Of a stretch of DNA of 64,000 nt, positions 34,451 to 43,680 are shown one piece after another. The first letter of the stretch is position 1, and the number at the start of each line of letters is the position of its first letter. A program made the position numbers and the translations under genes. A model generated the notes under the pieces. It was not told the DNA's origin, made no database searches, and was given only the letters and a program-made list of their open reading frames with translations. Origin of the DNA: Rhizobium leguminosarum bv. viciae USDA 2370 (GTDB lineage Bacteria > Pseudomonadota > Alphaproteobacteria > Rhizobiales > Rhizobiaceae). Location: contig NZ_MRDL01000046.1 of the NCBI RefSeq assembly GCF_002008365.1, forward strand, positions 164,035 through 228,034. The letters run 5' to 3'.

Positions 34451-35099
34451 TGCTACCACCTAGAGAAAAAGAGTGAAATGCGCCGTCGTCGAGAGCGTCT
34501 TAGATTTCTTTTGCCAGTGCCGCGACCAACTCCTCGTACATGCTACGGCGCTCGCCACGCGTCGGATCTATCGAGGCCTCCCACCTGGCGAGCTCGGGTT
34601 TTGCTTCTGCAAAGTCCATTGTGCCGGAAACTGGCGCGTAGCAGCGGCCACGCCTTCGTCCATATTTCACTCCCAAGGCGACGACACGGACACGTTTGCT
34701 TCTCTGATGTAGGGAGACGATGGCGTGGTTGTGGAGTATGTTACTGTATCATACGGGTTCGATGACTGTCTCCAGGGCGATTGGGGGCCCCGACGAGGCA
34801 CCGCGACGGCCGGGAGTTCGCTGGAAAGCGACCTGATTTCCTGCTCAATGTCCTCACGGAATTGCAGATGCCGACTTGGCAGCCCGCCGATCTTGAGCAC
34901 GTTATTGGTCGCAAGGCGGGGACGATGGTTCCTTATGCCGTCGGCGCCAGAGCGGCCATAACGGCGCTGAACCCTGCAGTTTCCCTTTGATCAACCAACC
35001 ATTCGCATCCATTGCCGCACGAGACGGCGGCGATTCTCTCTGAGTCGCCGGGCTGCCAATGAGTCGGAGATATGCGGCCGCTATAAGCGGTCGTGTCGA
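34451..35099. other. gene-poor region between HlyD operon and msrA
   Basis: About 650 bp without a confident gene. On the minus strand an open stretch ending at TAA 34500-34502 includes a 39-codon ATG frame from 34619 (MDFAEAKPELARWEAS...) that is protein-like in composition but has no ribosome site and no family I recognise. Several plus-strand frames (34725-34990) are similarly unsupported. It may be a decayed gene. Confidence 0.35.
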
Positions 35100-35801
35100 T
35101 CAGCCCTTGGCCTTCACCAGTACCGGTTGGCTGCGGTAGTCGGCCGGAAACAGCGACTTCAAGTTCTCGATTTTCGGAAGGTCGTTGTAGACGATATAAG
35201 GATAGGTCGGATTAAGCGTCAGGAAATCCTGATGATAGGCCTCGGCGGGATAGAAGCCGGCGGCGTCGGACACCTTGGTGACGATCGGCTGCGGAAAGAC
35301 ATGCGCCTTGTCGAGCTGGCTGATATAGCTCAGGGCGACCTTGCGCTGTTGCGGATCGGAAACGAACAGCGCCGAACGATATTGCGTTCCCTGGTCCGGA
35401 CCCTGGAAATTCAGCTGCGTCGGGTTGTGCGCCACAGAGAAGAAGATCTGTAGCAACTTGCCGTAGCTCACCTGTTTCGGATCGAACTTCACCTGGACGG
35501 ATTCGGCGTGACCCGTCGAGCCGGTGCTGACGGTTTCATACTGCGCCGTTTTGGCGTTGCCTCCGGCATAACCGGAGACGGCGCTCTCAACGCCCTTCAC
35601 GTGCTGGAAGACGCCCTGGACGCCCCAGAAACAACCTCCGGCGAAAATGGCGGTCTCGGTGCCTGGCCCGGCCACCTCGTCAATGGCCGGCGGCGGGATG
35701 ACGACGGCATCCTCGGCCGCACCCGCAGCACACACGCCGAACGAGAATAGAGTGGCAGCAAGGAGCGCGGTAATGCTCCTGCGGTGGGAAGACGTGGACA
35801 T
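35100..35801 (-). CDS. msrA: exported peptide-methionine (S)-S-oxide reductase
   Basis: 233 residues. MsrA reduces the S-epimer of methionine sulfoxide in proteins. The catalytic motif GGCFWGVQGVF places the nucleophilic Cys at residue 57; GYAGG, and the GTQYRS and YHQDFL region near the C-terminus, are all present. An N-terminal signal peptide (RRSITALLAATLFSFGVCAAGAA) makes this a periplasmic form, unlike the cytosolic enzyme. No msrB is adjacent. It is divergent from the alpha-2-macroglobulin gene, so two envelope-protection functions share an intergenic region. Confidence 0.95.
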   Translation of the reverse strand: MSTSSHRRSITALLAATLFSFGVCAAGAAEDAVVIPPPAIDEVAGPGTETAIFAGGCFWGVQGVFQHVKGVESAVSGYAGGNAKTAQYETVSTGSTGHAESVQVKFDPKQVSYGKLLQIFFSVAHNPTQLNFQGPDQGTQYRSALFVSDPQQRKVALSYISQLDKAHVFPQPIVTKVSDAAGFYPAEAYHQDFLTLNPTYPYIVYNDLPKIENLKSLFPADYRSQPVLVKAKG

Positions 35802-36000
35802 GGCGCTACCTCCTGCGATCGCCCAAATCCTTGCTCATCCTAGCAAAAGCCGCAAATCACAAGGCGGTCACTCACGCCGATGTGACAGCTGGACGAAAGC
35901 GCCTGTGCGAAGATGAAACAGCGCTCAACTTCAGTTGACAATCTCGCGAGGAGTGAGGAGAGTGCCCGCCGGTCAGAGCCAGCATTTCCGGGGGGAACCT

Positions 36001-39000
36001 ATGTCCGTGCGCTCGTTCTTCGCTTTCGCGACAATCGCATTTTCCACGATCGCCATCAGCTTTTCCGCCGCCGCTGCGGACACCAAGCGCGACATCCAGA
36101 CGATTAAGGACGCCGATTTCTTCGGCTTCGATCTTCGCACCGAGCAGAACGTCTCGCTCGATCAGTGCAAGACATCCTGCATCGGCGACAAGAGCTGCAA
36201 GGCCTTCACCTACAATCCCAAGGTGAAATGGTGTTTCCTGAAATCCGATTTCAAAACGATGAACGCTTTCCCCGGCGCCATCGCCGGCAAGATCGTCGAA
36301 ACGGCCGGCCAGCAGGAGCGGGATATTGGCGCTGCGCCGCGGCTGACCTTCCTGACGAACGATCTCATCCAGCAGGCCCACGACTTCAAGGATAATCTGA
36401 CCCTGGCCGACGACCAGCAGGGCCAGGGCGCCGACAGCCTGACGGCCAATGCCCGCATTGACCTCACTGCCAACAATCTGGCCGACGCGCTGAAGTCCTT
36501 CCATGGCGCGCTGTCGATCACACCTGACGACGCCGATCTCTGGCTCGAAACCGCCCGCGCCGCAGCCTCGCTCGGCAGCGCCGAGAGCAACACGACCGGC
36601 CAAGCCGTGCTCGACGCGCTGAACGGCTACGAGCTGACGCGCACCACCGCCAAACGCGCCGAGGCGCTGGCCGTGCTCGCCACTGCACTGGAGCGGAATG
36701 CCAACTACCGCCCGGCGCTCGATGCCTACAAGGCGAGCCTGGCGCTTGTCGGCGCCAAAGATGTGCAGGCGGCCTACCTGCAGCTGAAATCAACGCAGGG
36801 CTTCCGCGTCACGGAACACACGGTCGATGCCGACAGCGCCACGCCGCGTGCCTGCGTCACCTTTTCCGAGGCGCTGGTCAAAACCACCGACTACACGCCC
36901 TTCGTGACGCTGAACGGCGAAGCACCAAAGGCGCTCGAGGCCAAGGACAAGCAGATCTGCGTCGAGGGGCTGACGCATGGTCAAACCTACAAGATCGCCT
37001 TCCGCACCGGCCTGCCGTCGGCCGTCGACGAGGTGCTGGAAGCACCTGTCAGCGTCGACGTCTACATCAAGGACCGTAGCCAGATCGTGCGTTTCACCGG
37101 CGACAGCTTCGTGCTGCCCTCGACGGCGCGCCGCGGCATCCCGATCGTCTCGGTCAATATGACCTCGGCCAACTTGAAACTCTACCGCATCGGCGATCGC
37201 GCCATCGCGCCGCTGCTGACCAATTCGCAGTTCCTGTCCCAACTCGACGGCTACAGCGCCCAGAACATCCAGGACCAGAGCGGCGAACTCGTCTGGCAGG
37301 GCTCGATCGACATCGCCAACGAACTCAACAAGGACATCGTCACCAGCTTCCCGGTCGACGAGGCGCTGCCCGAGCGCAAGCCCGGCATATATGTGATGAC
37401 CGCAACGGCGGCAAACGGCCCCGCGCAGGAGTGGGATTCGCAGGCGACGCAATGGTTCCTGGTCTCCGATATCGGCGTCACCACCTATGCCGGTACGGAC
37501 GGGCTCAACGTCTTCGCCCGCTCGCTCGCCTCGGCCAAGCCGATCGCAGGCGTAGAGCTGCAGCTGCTCGCCAAGAACAATGAAGTGCTCGGCACTGCCA
37601 CGACCGACGAAAACGGCCGCGCCACCTTCACTGCCGGCCTGATCCGCGGCACGGCGGCGCTGACGCCAGCCGTCATTACCGCCAAAAACGGCACGTCGGA
37701 CTACGTCTTCCTCGACATGACGCGCGCCGGCTTCGACCTCTCCGACCGTGGCGTGACGGGCCGCGCAGCACCCGGCGCGATCGACGTGCTGACCTTCACC
37801 GAACGCGGCATCTACCGCGCCGGCGAGACGGTGCATGCGCAGGCGCTCGCCCGCGACACCGATGGCAACGCCATCGAGAACCTGCCGCTCACTTTCATCT
37901 TCAGCCGCCCCGACGGTGTCGAAGACCGGCGGATCGTCAGCCAGACCAGCAATCTCGGCGGCTACTCCATCGATTTCCCGACCCAGGAAAACGCCATGCG
38001 CGGCACCTGGACGATGAACATCTATACCGATCCCAAGGGCAGCGCGATCGCCACCAAGAGTTTCCTCGTCGACGATTTCGTCCCCGATCGCACCGACATG
38101 GAGATCAAGACCGAGGCCAAGGAAGTCGGTCCGGACACGCCGGCGACGATCACCGTTTCGGGCAAATATCTCTACGGCGCCCCAGCCGCCGGCCTGACGC
38201 TCGAAGGCGACGTCGTCGTCAAGCCGACGCGCGAGAGTGCGGCCTACAAGGGCTTCCTCTTCGGCCTCGCCGACGAAGAGGCGAGCGAGGATTCGCGCCT
38301 GCCGATCGACGGCCTGCCGGAACTCGACGAGAACGGCGAAGCCTCGACCGACCTGACCATCAGCGACCTGCCGGCCACGACGCAGTTGCTCAACGCTACT
38401 GTCTATATGCGCATGCAGGAGGCGGGCGGCCGCGCCATCGAGCGCTCCTTGACCATTCCGGTGAAGAACCAGGGCGCTTCGATCGGCGTTAAGCCGGAAT
38501 TTTCCGACGATCTGCCGGAGAATTCGATCGCCAACTTTACGGTGATCAGCGTCAAGGCCGACGGACAGAAGCAGGAGACGAAGGGCCTGCGCTGGAAATT
38601 CTATAGCCTCAACCGCGAATATCAGTGGTATCGCGAGGGAACCGCCTGGAAATACGAGCCGGTCTACACCGCCGAGCAGGTCTCCAACGGCAGCGTCGAC
38701 GCGACGATGGACGGCGGCAAGATCTCCGTTCCGGTGACCTGGGGCCGCTATCGCCTCGAAGTGGAAAGCCCCGATGCCGACGGCCCGACCTCCAGCGTCG
38801 AATTCGACGCCGGCTGGTTCGTGACATCGACCTCGACGGAAACGCCCGACGGGCTTGAGATCGCCCTCGACAAGGACAGCTACAAGATCGGCGACACCGC
38901 CAAGCTGAAAGTCACCTCGCGCTATGGCGGCGAGCTGATGGTGACGGCCGGAACCGAAAAGCTGGTTGCCGTACAGAACGCCACGATCGGCGAGACCGGC

Positions 39001-41466
39001 GGCGAGGTCGATATCCCGGTTACATCAGACTGGGGTGCCGGTGCTTATGTGACCGCAACGCTCTTCCGCCCCGGCGACGCGCAGGACAGCCATATGCCGA
39101 TGCGCTCGATCGGCATCAAATGGCTGAAAGTCGATCCTGAACAGCGCGCGCTGCAGGTGACGCTCGACACGCCCGAGAAGATGCTGCCGCGCGGACCGTT
39201 GAATATCGGCCTGCAGGTGGCTGGCGCCGGCGCCAACGAGGACGCCTACGTGACGGTTGCTGCCGTCGATGTCGGCATTCTCAACCTGACGCGCTACGAA
39301 CCGCCGAACCCGGAGGACTGGTATTTCGGCCAGCGCCAGCTCGGTCTTGAAATCCGCGACCTCTATGGCCGCCTGATCGACGGCTCGCTGGGTGCGACCG
39401 GCAAGCTCAGGACCGGCGGTGATGGCGGCGCCATTGCGCTGCAGGCAAGCCCGCCGACGCAGAAGCTCGTCGCCTTCTTCTCCGGGCCGGTGAAGCTCGA
39501 CGCCGAAGGCAAGGCCAATGTCTCCTTCGACATTCCGCAATTCAACGGCACGGCGCGTGTCATGGCCGTCGCCTGGTCGAAATCGGGCGTCGGCCACGGC
39601 GTCAAGGATGTCATCATCCGCGATCCCGTCGTGGTGACCGCAAGTCTGCCGAAGTTCCTCTCCCCCGGCGACAAGGCCAATCTGCGCCTCGACATTGCCA
39701 ATACCGATGCGCCGGCCGGCGACTACAAGCTGCAACTGACCGGTAATGATGCGGTCGGCATCGAGGAAGCTTCTGCCTCGCAGACGATCCGCCTCGAGGC
39801 CGGCGCGAAATCCGAACTGACGCTTTCGCTCATCGGCAAACAGCCGGGCGCCGGCAGCGTCTCGATCAACCTCTCCGACGCTTCCGGCCTTTCACTCGAC
39901 CAGACGGTCGATGTGCCGGTGCGCCCGGCTTCCTTGCCGATCACCGAACGCAGGGTGCTGGCGCTGAAGCCGGGGGCAAAGCTCACCGTCGACAAGAACC
40001 TGCTGGCCGACAGCGTGCTGCCGGGTGCCTCGATCAGCGTCAATGTCACCCGTTCGGCCGCCTTCGATATTCCCGCCCTGCTGATGACGCTCGACCGCTA
40101 TCCCTTTGGCTGCGCCGAGCAGACCACCAGCCGAGCGCTGCCGCTGCTCTATCTCGCCGAAGTCGCAAAGCAGGCGGGTATGGAAAACGACGACGACGTG
40201 CATAAGCGCGTACAGGACGCGATCTACCGCGTGCTTTCCTATCAGGCCTCTGCCGGCAGTTTCGGCCTCTGGGGACCGGATTCGGGCGATGTCTGGCTCG
40301 ATTCTTATGTCACCGATTTCCTGACGCGGGCCCGCGAAATGAAATACGACGTGCCGGAAAGGGCTTTCGTGCAGGCGCTCGAAAACCTGCAGAACACCTT
40401 GTCCTACACCACCGACATCAAGGGCCAGGGCGATCAGATCGCCTATGCCATCTACGTCCTTGCTCGCAACAAGAAGGCTGCGATCAGCGATCTGCGCTAT
40501 TATGCCGATACGATGATCAATGACTTCCCGACGCCGCTCGCCAAGGCGCATATCGCCGCCGCATTGGCGCTCTACGGTGATGCGCAGCGCTCGAAGAATA
40601 TCTTCCTCGACGCGCTGCAGATGTCGGAGCAGTCGATGGTGTCACGCGTGAACCTGTCGCGTACCGACTATGGCACGATCCTGCGCGACGGCGCGGCGAT
40701 CCTGGCGCTCGCCGCCGAAAGCCGGCCGGTACCGCCGGTCATCCCGGAACTCGCCAAGGCGGTCGGCAAGGAATGGGAGCGCAGCAAATATAAGAGCACG
40801 CAGGAAGAAACCTGGATGCTGCTTGCCGCGCGCGCCATCCAAGGCGGTGACGACGGCCTGAAGGTCGATGTCAATGGGGCCGCGCACACCGGTGCCTACA
40901 TGGCACGCATGACCGGCGATGCCCTGGCTGACCATCCGCTGACGCTGACCAACCAGACAAACGACACGGTTTCGGCTGTGGTCACCACCGTTGCCGCTCC
41001 CACAGTGCCGCTGCCGGCCGGCGGCGACGGCTTCGTCATCGAGCGGACCTATTACACGCTCGACGGCGAAGAAGCGAATGTCAGCGAGGCGAAGCAGAAC
41101 GAACGCTACGTCGTCGTCATCCATGTGCGCGAAACCAACGACTGGCCGTCGCGCATCGTCATCACCGACCTTCTGCCGGCCGGCTTCGAGATCGACAATC
41201 CGAATCTCGTCGACAGCGCCCAGATGGCGAATTTCGACTGGATCGGCGAGATCTCCGCTGCCCATACCGAATTCCGCTACGACCGCTTCGTCGCCGCCTT
41301 CAACCGCGCAGCAGGCGATGAGCGCGAATTCAACGTCGCCTATGTCGTTCGTGCCGTCACCCCCGGCACCTACGACCATCCGGCCGCAAACGTCGAGGAC
41401 ATGTACCGGCCGGAGCTTTCGGCCCGCACGGCAACCGGCAAGATGGAGGTCGTGACGGCGCAATAA
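36001..41466 (+). CDS. bacterial alpha-2-macroglobulin with N-terminal PAN domain
   Basis: 1821 residues. Bacterial A2M traps proteases in the periplasm through an internal thioester. Signal peptide (FFAFATIAFSTIAISFSAAA); no lipobox Cys, unlike E. coli YfhM. Next comes a PAN/apple-like domain (about 30-95: Asp-Cys pattern LDQCKTSCIGDKSCKAFTYN and WCFLKS), then macroglobulin repeats, and the thioester motif GCAEQ with Cys1371 and Gln1374. The C-terminal region has the bait-adjacent YNPFG-like YPFGCAEQTTSRALPLLYL segment and an alpha-barrel domain. I start at ATG 36001 with GGGGGA upstream; the frame is open to 35935. The TAATG overlap couples it to pbpC, the classic A2M-PBP1C pair. Confidence 0.93.
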   Translation: MSVRSFFAFATIAFSTIAISFSAAAADTKRDIQTIKDADFFGFDLRTEQNVSLDQCKTSCIGDKSCKAFTYNPKVKWCFLKSDFKTMNAFPGAIAGKIVETAGQQERDIGAAPRLTFLTNDLIQQAHDFKDNLTLADDQQGQGADSLTANARIDLTANNLADALKSFHGALSITPDDADLWLETARAAASLGSAESNTTGQAVLDALNGYELTRTTAKRAEALAVLATALERNANYRPALDAYKASLALVGAKDVQAAYLQLKSTQGFRVTEHTVDADSATPRACVTFSEALVKTTDYTPFVTLNGEAPKALEAKDKQICVEGLTHGQTYKIAFRTGLPSAVDEVLEAPVSVDVYIKDRSQIVRFTGDSFVLPSTARRGIPIVSVNMTSANLKLYRIGDRAIAPLLTNSQFLSQLDGYSAQNIQDQSGELVWQGSIDIANELNKDIVTSFPVDEALPERKPGIYVMTATAANGPAQEWDSQATQWFLVSDIGVTTYAGTDGLNVFARSLASAKPIAGVELQLLAKNNEVLGTATTDENGRATFTAGLIRGTAALTPAVITAKNGTSDYVFLDMTRAGFDLSDRGVTGRAAPGAIDVLTFTERGIYRAGETVHAQALARDTDGNAIENLPLTFIFSRPDGVEDRRIVSQTSNLGGYSIDFPTQENAMRGTWTMNIYTDPKGSAIATKSFLVDDFVPDRTDMEIKTEAKEVGPDTPATITVSGKYLYGAPAAGLTLEGDVVVKPTRESAAYKGFLFGLADEEASEDSRLPIDGLPELDENGEASTDLTISDLPATTQLLNATVYMRMQEAGGRAIERSLTIPVKNQGASIGVKPEFSDDLPENSIANFTVISVKADGQKQETKGLRWKFYSLNREYQWYREGTAWKYEPVYTAEQVSNGSVDATMDGGKISVPVTWGRYRLEVESPDADGPTSSVEFDAGWFVTSTSTETPDGLEIALDKDSYKIGDTAKLKVTSRYGGELMVTAGTEKLVAVQNATIGETGGEVDIPVTSDWGAGAYVTATLFRPGDAQDSHMPMRSIGIKWLKVDPEQRALQVTLDTPEKMLPRGPLNIGLQVAGAGANEDAYVTVAAVDVGILNLTRYEPPNPEDWYFGQRQLGLEIRDLYGRLIDGSLGATGKLRTGGDGGAIALQASPPTQKLVAFFSGPVKLDAEGKANVSFDIPQFNGTARVMAVAWSKSGVGHGVKDVIIRDPVVVTASLPKFLSPGDKANLRLDIANTDAPAGDYKLQLTGNDAVGIEEASASQTIRLEAGAKSELTLSLIGKQPGAGSVSINLSDASGLSLDQTVDVPVRPASLPITERRVLALKPGAKLTVDKNLLADSVLPGASISVNVTRSAAFDIPALLMTLDRYPFGCAEQTTSRALPLLYLAEVAKQAGMENDDDVHKRVQDAIYRVLSYQASAGSFGLWGPDSGDVWLDSYVTDFLTRAREMKYDVPERAFVQALENLQNTLSYTTDIKGQGDQIAYAIYVLARNKKAAISDLRYYADTMINDFPTPLAKAHIAAALALYGDAQRSKNIFLDALQMSEQSMVSRVNLSRTDYGTILRDGAAILALAAESRPVPPVIPELAKAVGKEWERSKYKSTQEETWMLLAARAIQGGDDGLKVDVNGAAHTGAYMARMTGDALADHPLTLTNQTNDTVSAVVTTVAAPTVPLPAGGDGFVIERTYYTLDGEEANVSEAKQNERYVVVIHVRETNDWPSRIVITDLLPAGFEIDNPNLVDSAQMANFDWIGEISAAHTEFRYDRFVAAFNRAAGDEREFNVAYVVRAVTPGTYDHPAANVEDMYRPELSARTATGKMEVVTAQ

Positions 41467-43544
41467 TGAGGCGGTGGCACAAGTTTGCGATCGGGTCCGC
41501 AGCCGGCATCATTCTTGCCGGCGCGGCTCTCTTTGCGCTCGATGCCGCCGACAAGGCCTTTCCGCCGCCGCTGGACAGGGCAAATGCCGTGTCTGCCGAG
41601 GTGCTGGATGCCGATGGGCAATTGTTGCGTGCGTTTGCGACGTCGCAAGGCCGCTGGCGGCTGAAGACGGCGGTCTCCGACGTCGATCCGCAATTCTTGC
41701 GCATGCTGATCGCCTATGAGGACCAGCGTTTCTACGACCACGGCGGCGTCGATCCCTGGGCGCTCGGGCGCGCTGCCGTGCAACTGGTCAGCAATGGCCG
41801 CATCGTCTCCGGCGCCTCGACGCTTTCGATGCAGGTGGCCAGGCTGATCGAGCCGCGCGAAGGACGCTCGCTTTCGGCAAAACTGCTGCAGTTGGTGCGC
41901 GCCGTGCAGATCGAGCGGCGGCTGTCGAAGGAAGAGATTCTCGACCTCTATCTGACGCACGCGCCCTATGGCGGCAATCTGGAAGGCGTGCGCGCCGCAA
42001 GCCTTGCCTATTTCGGCAAGGAACCGCGACGCCTGACGGTCGCCGAGGCGGCTTTGCTCGTCGCCCTGCCGCAATTGCCGGAACGGCGCCGGCCGGACCG
42101 CAATCTCAAGGCAGCCGAGGCCGCGCGCAAGCGTGTGCTTGACCGCGTAGCGGTCGCTAGAGCCGTTGGTGACGGCGAAGCGGAGCGGGCTGAAGGCGTC
42201 GCGGTCCCGTCGCGGCGCATGCAATTGCCGGCACTTGCCGCCCATGTCGCCGAAGCCGCACTGCGCAAGGAGCCTGATGTCCTCAAGCATCAGACGACTT
42301 TGAAGAAACAGGTGCAGCAGGGGCTGGAAGCGGTTGCGCGGGCAGCGGCGTTCAAGCTCGGGCCGAAGCTTTCGCTTGCCATGGTGATGGCGGATGCGCA
42401 AACCGGTGCGATTGTCGGCGAGGTTGGCTCAGCCGATTATTTCGATGCCAGCCGCTCTGGCTGGATCGACATGACGCGCGTCAACCGCTCGCCGGGCTCA
42501 ACGCTGAAGCCCTTCATTTATGGGCTGGCTTTCGAACAGGGCCTGGTGTCCCAGGAAACGATCATCGAGGACCGGCCCGCTGACTTCTTCGGCTACCGGC
42601 CGCGCAATTTCGACATGAGCTACCAGGGCGACGTCACCGTGCGCGAGGCGCTGCAGCTTTCGCTGAACGTGCCGGCCGTCAAGCTGCTCGATGCCGTCGG
42701 GCCGTCGCGGCTGATGGTGCGCTTCCGCCGCGCCGAGGTACGCCCGGTCCTGCCGCCGAATGAGACGCCGGGACTGGCGATCGGTCTCGGCGGCGTCGGC
42801 ATCACTTTGAAGGATCTGGTGCAACTCTATACGGCCCTCGCCAATCGCGGCCAGCCGGCAAGGCTCGGCGACGGCGTCAGCGGCGCACCGGGCAAGCTCG
42901 ACGGCGAACCGTTGCTGGAACCGGTCGCGGTCTGGAACGTCGCCGATATTCTCTCCGGCGTCATTCCTCCCTCAGGCGCACCGCAGCGCGGCATCGCCTA
43001 CAAGACCGGCACGAGCTACGGCTACCGTGATGCCTGGTCGGTCGGCTATGATGGGCGTTATGTGCTAGGCGTCTGGGTCGGACGGCCTGACAACAGCGCC
43101 GTGCCGGGATTGACCGGTTATGGCACCGCCGCGCCCGTCCTCTTCGAAGGGTTCGCCAAGTCAGGCATCGCGACGACGCCGCTTCCCCGCCCGCCTGCGG
43201 GCGCCGTGCGCATCGCCCAGTCGGAGCTGCCCATCAGCCAGCGGCGCTTCGCCCTCAATGCCAGCGGCCTGCTCGCCTCCGGCCGCGAGGCCCCGCCTGA
43301 GATCATCTATCCGCCCGAGGGCGCGCATGTCGATCTCGGCGCTGGTCAAGGGAACTTGTCACCGCTGATGCTGAAGCTCCAGGGTGGCCGAGCCCCCTTC
43401 CGCTGGCTTGCCAATGGCAAGCCGCTGCCTGATCTGTCCCGCCGGCGTATCCAGCAATGGCTGCCTGATGGCGGCGGCTACTCGAAACTAACCGTCATCG
43501 ACTCGGCCGGACGCGCCGCAAGCGTCGGCGTTTTCATCGACTAG
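41466..43544 (+). CDS. pbpC: penicillin-binding protein 1C (bifunctional peptidoglycan synthase)
   Basis: 692 residues. One membrane anchor (about 8-27). The transglycosylase domain has EDQRFYDHGGVDP with the catalytic Glu85, and GASTLSMQVARL. The transpeptidase domain has SPGSTLKPFIYG with Ser345 and Lys348, SLN, and KTGTS at Lys513. A C-terminal BiPBP_C-like domain (about 600-690) distinguishes PBP1C from PBP1A. It overlaps the A2M stop by one base. Together they are thought to repair peptidoglycan at sites of protease or membrane attack. Confidence 0.95.
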   Translation: MRRWHKFAIGSAAGIILAGAALFALDAADKAFPPPLDRANAVSAEVLDADGQLLRAFATSQGRWRLKTAVSDVDPQFLRMLIAYEDQRFYDHGGVDPWALGRAAVQLVSNGRIVSGASTLSMQVARLIEPREGRSLSAKLLQLVRAVQIERRLSKEEILDLYLTHAPYGGNLEGVRAASLAYFGKEPRRLTVAEAALLVALPQLPERRRPDRNLKAAEAARKRVLDRVAVARAVGDGEAERAEGVAVPSRRMQLPALAAHVAEAALRKEPDVLKHQTTLKKQVQQGLEAVARAAAFKLGPKLSLAMVMADAQTGAIVGEVGSADYFDASRSGWIDMTRVNRSPGSTLKPFIYGLAFEQGLVSQETIIEDRPADFFGYRPRNFDMSYQGDVTVREALQLSLNVPAVKLLDAVGPSRLMVRFRRAEVRPVLPPNETPGLAIGLGGVGITLKDLVQLYTALANRGQPARLGDGVSGAPGKLDGEPLLEPVAVWNVADILSGVIPPSGAPQRGIAYKTGTSYGYRDAWSVGYDGRYVLGVWVGRPDNSAVPGLTGYGTAAPVLFEGFAKSGIATTPLPRPPAGAVRIAQSELPISQRRFALNASGLLASGREAPPEIIYPPEGAHVDLGAGQGNLSPLMLKLQGGRAPFRWLANGKPLPDLSRRRIQQWLPDGGGYSKLTVIDSAGRAASVGVFID

Positions 43545-43680
43545 AACATCCGAACGCACGATCCACCGATTAAAAAAGTTGCAGCGTCCCTTAGGCGTGT
43601 CAAAAGACGCGCGGTGCTGCAAGGAACAAAAACCCGGCTGCAACCGTTCCGGAGGGTCTCTTTCCAACATCAGCGGCCTC

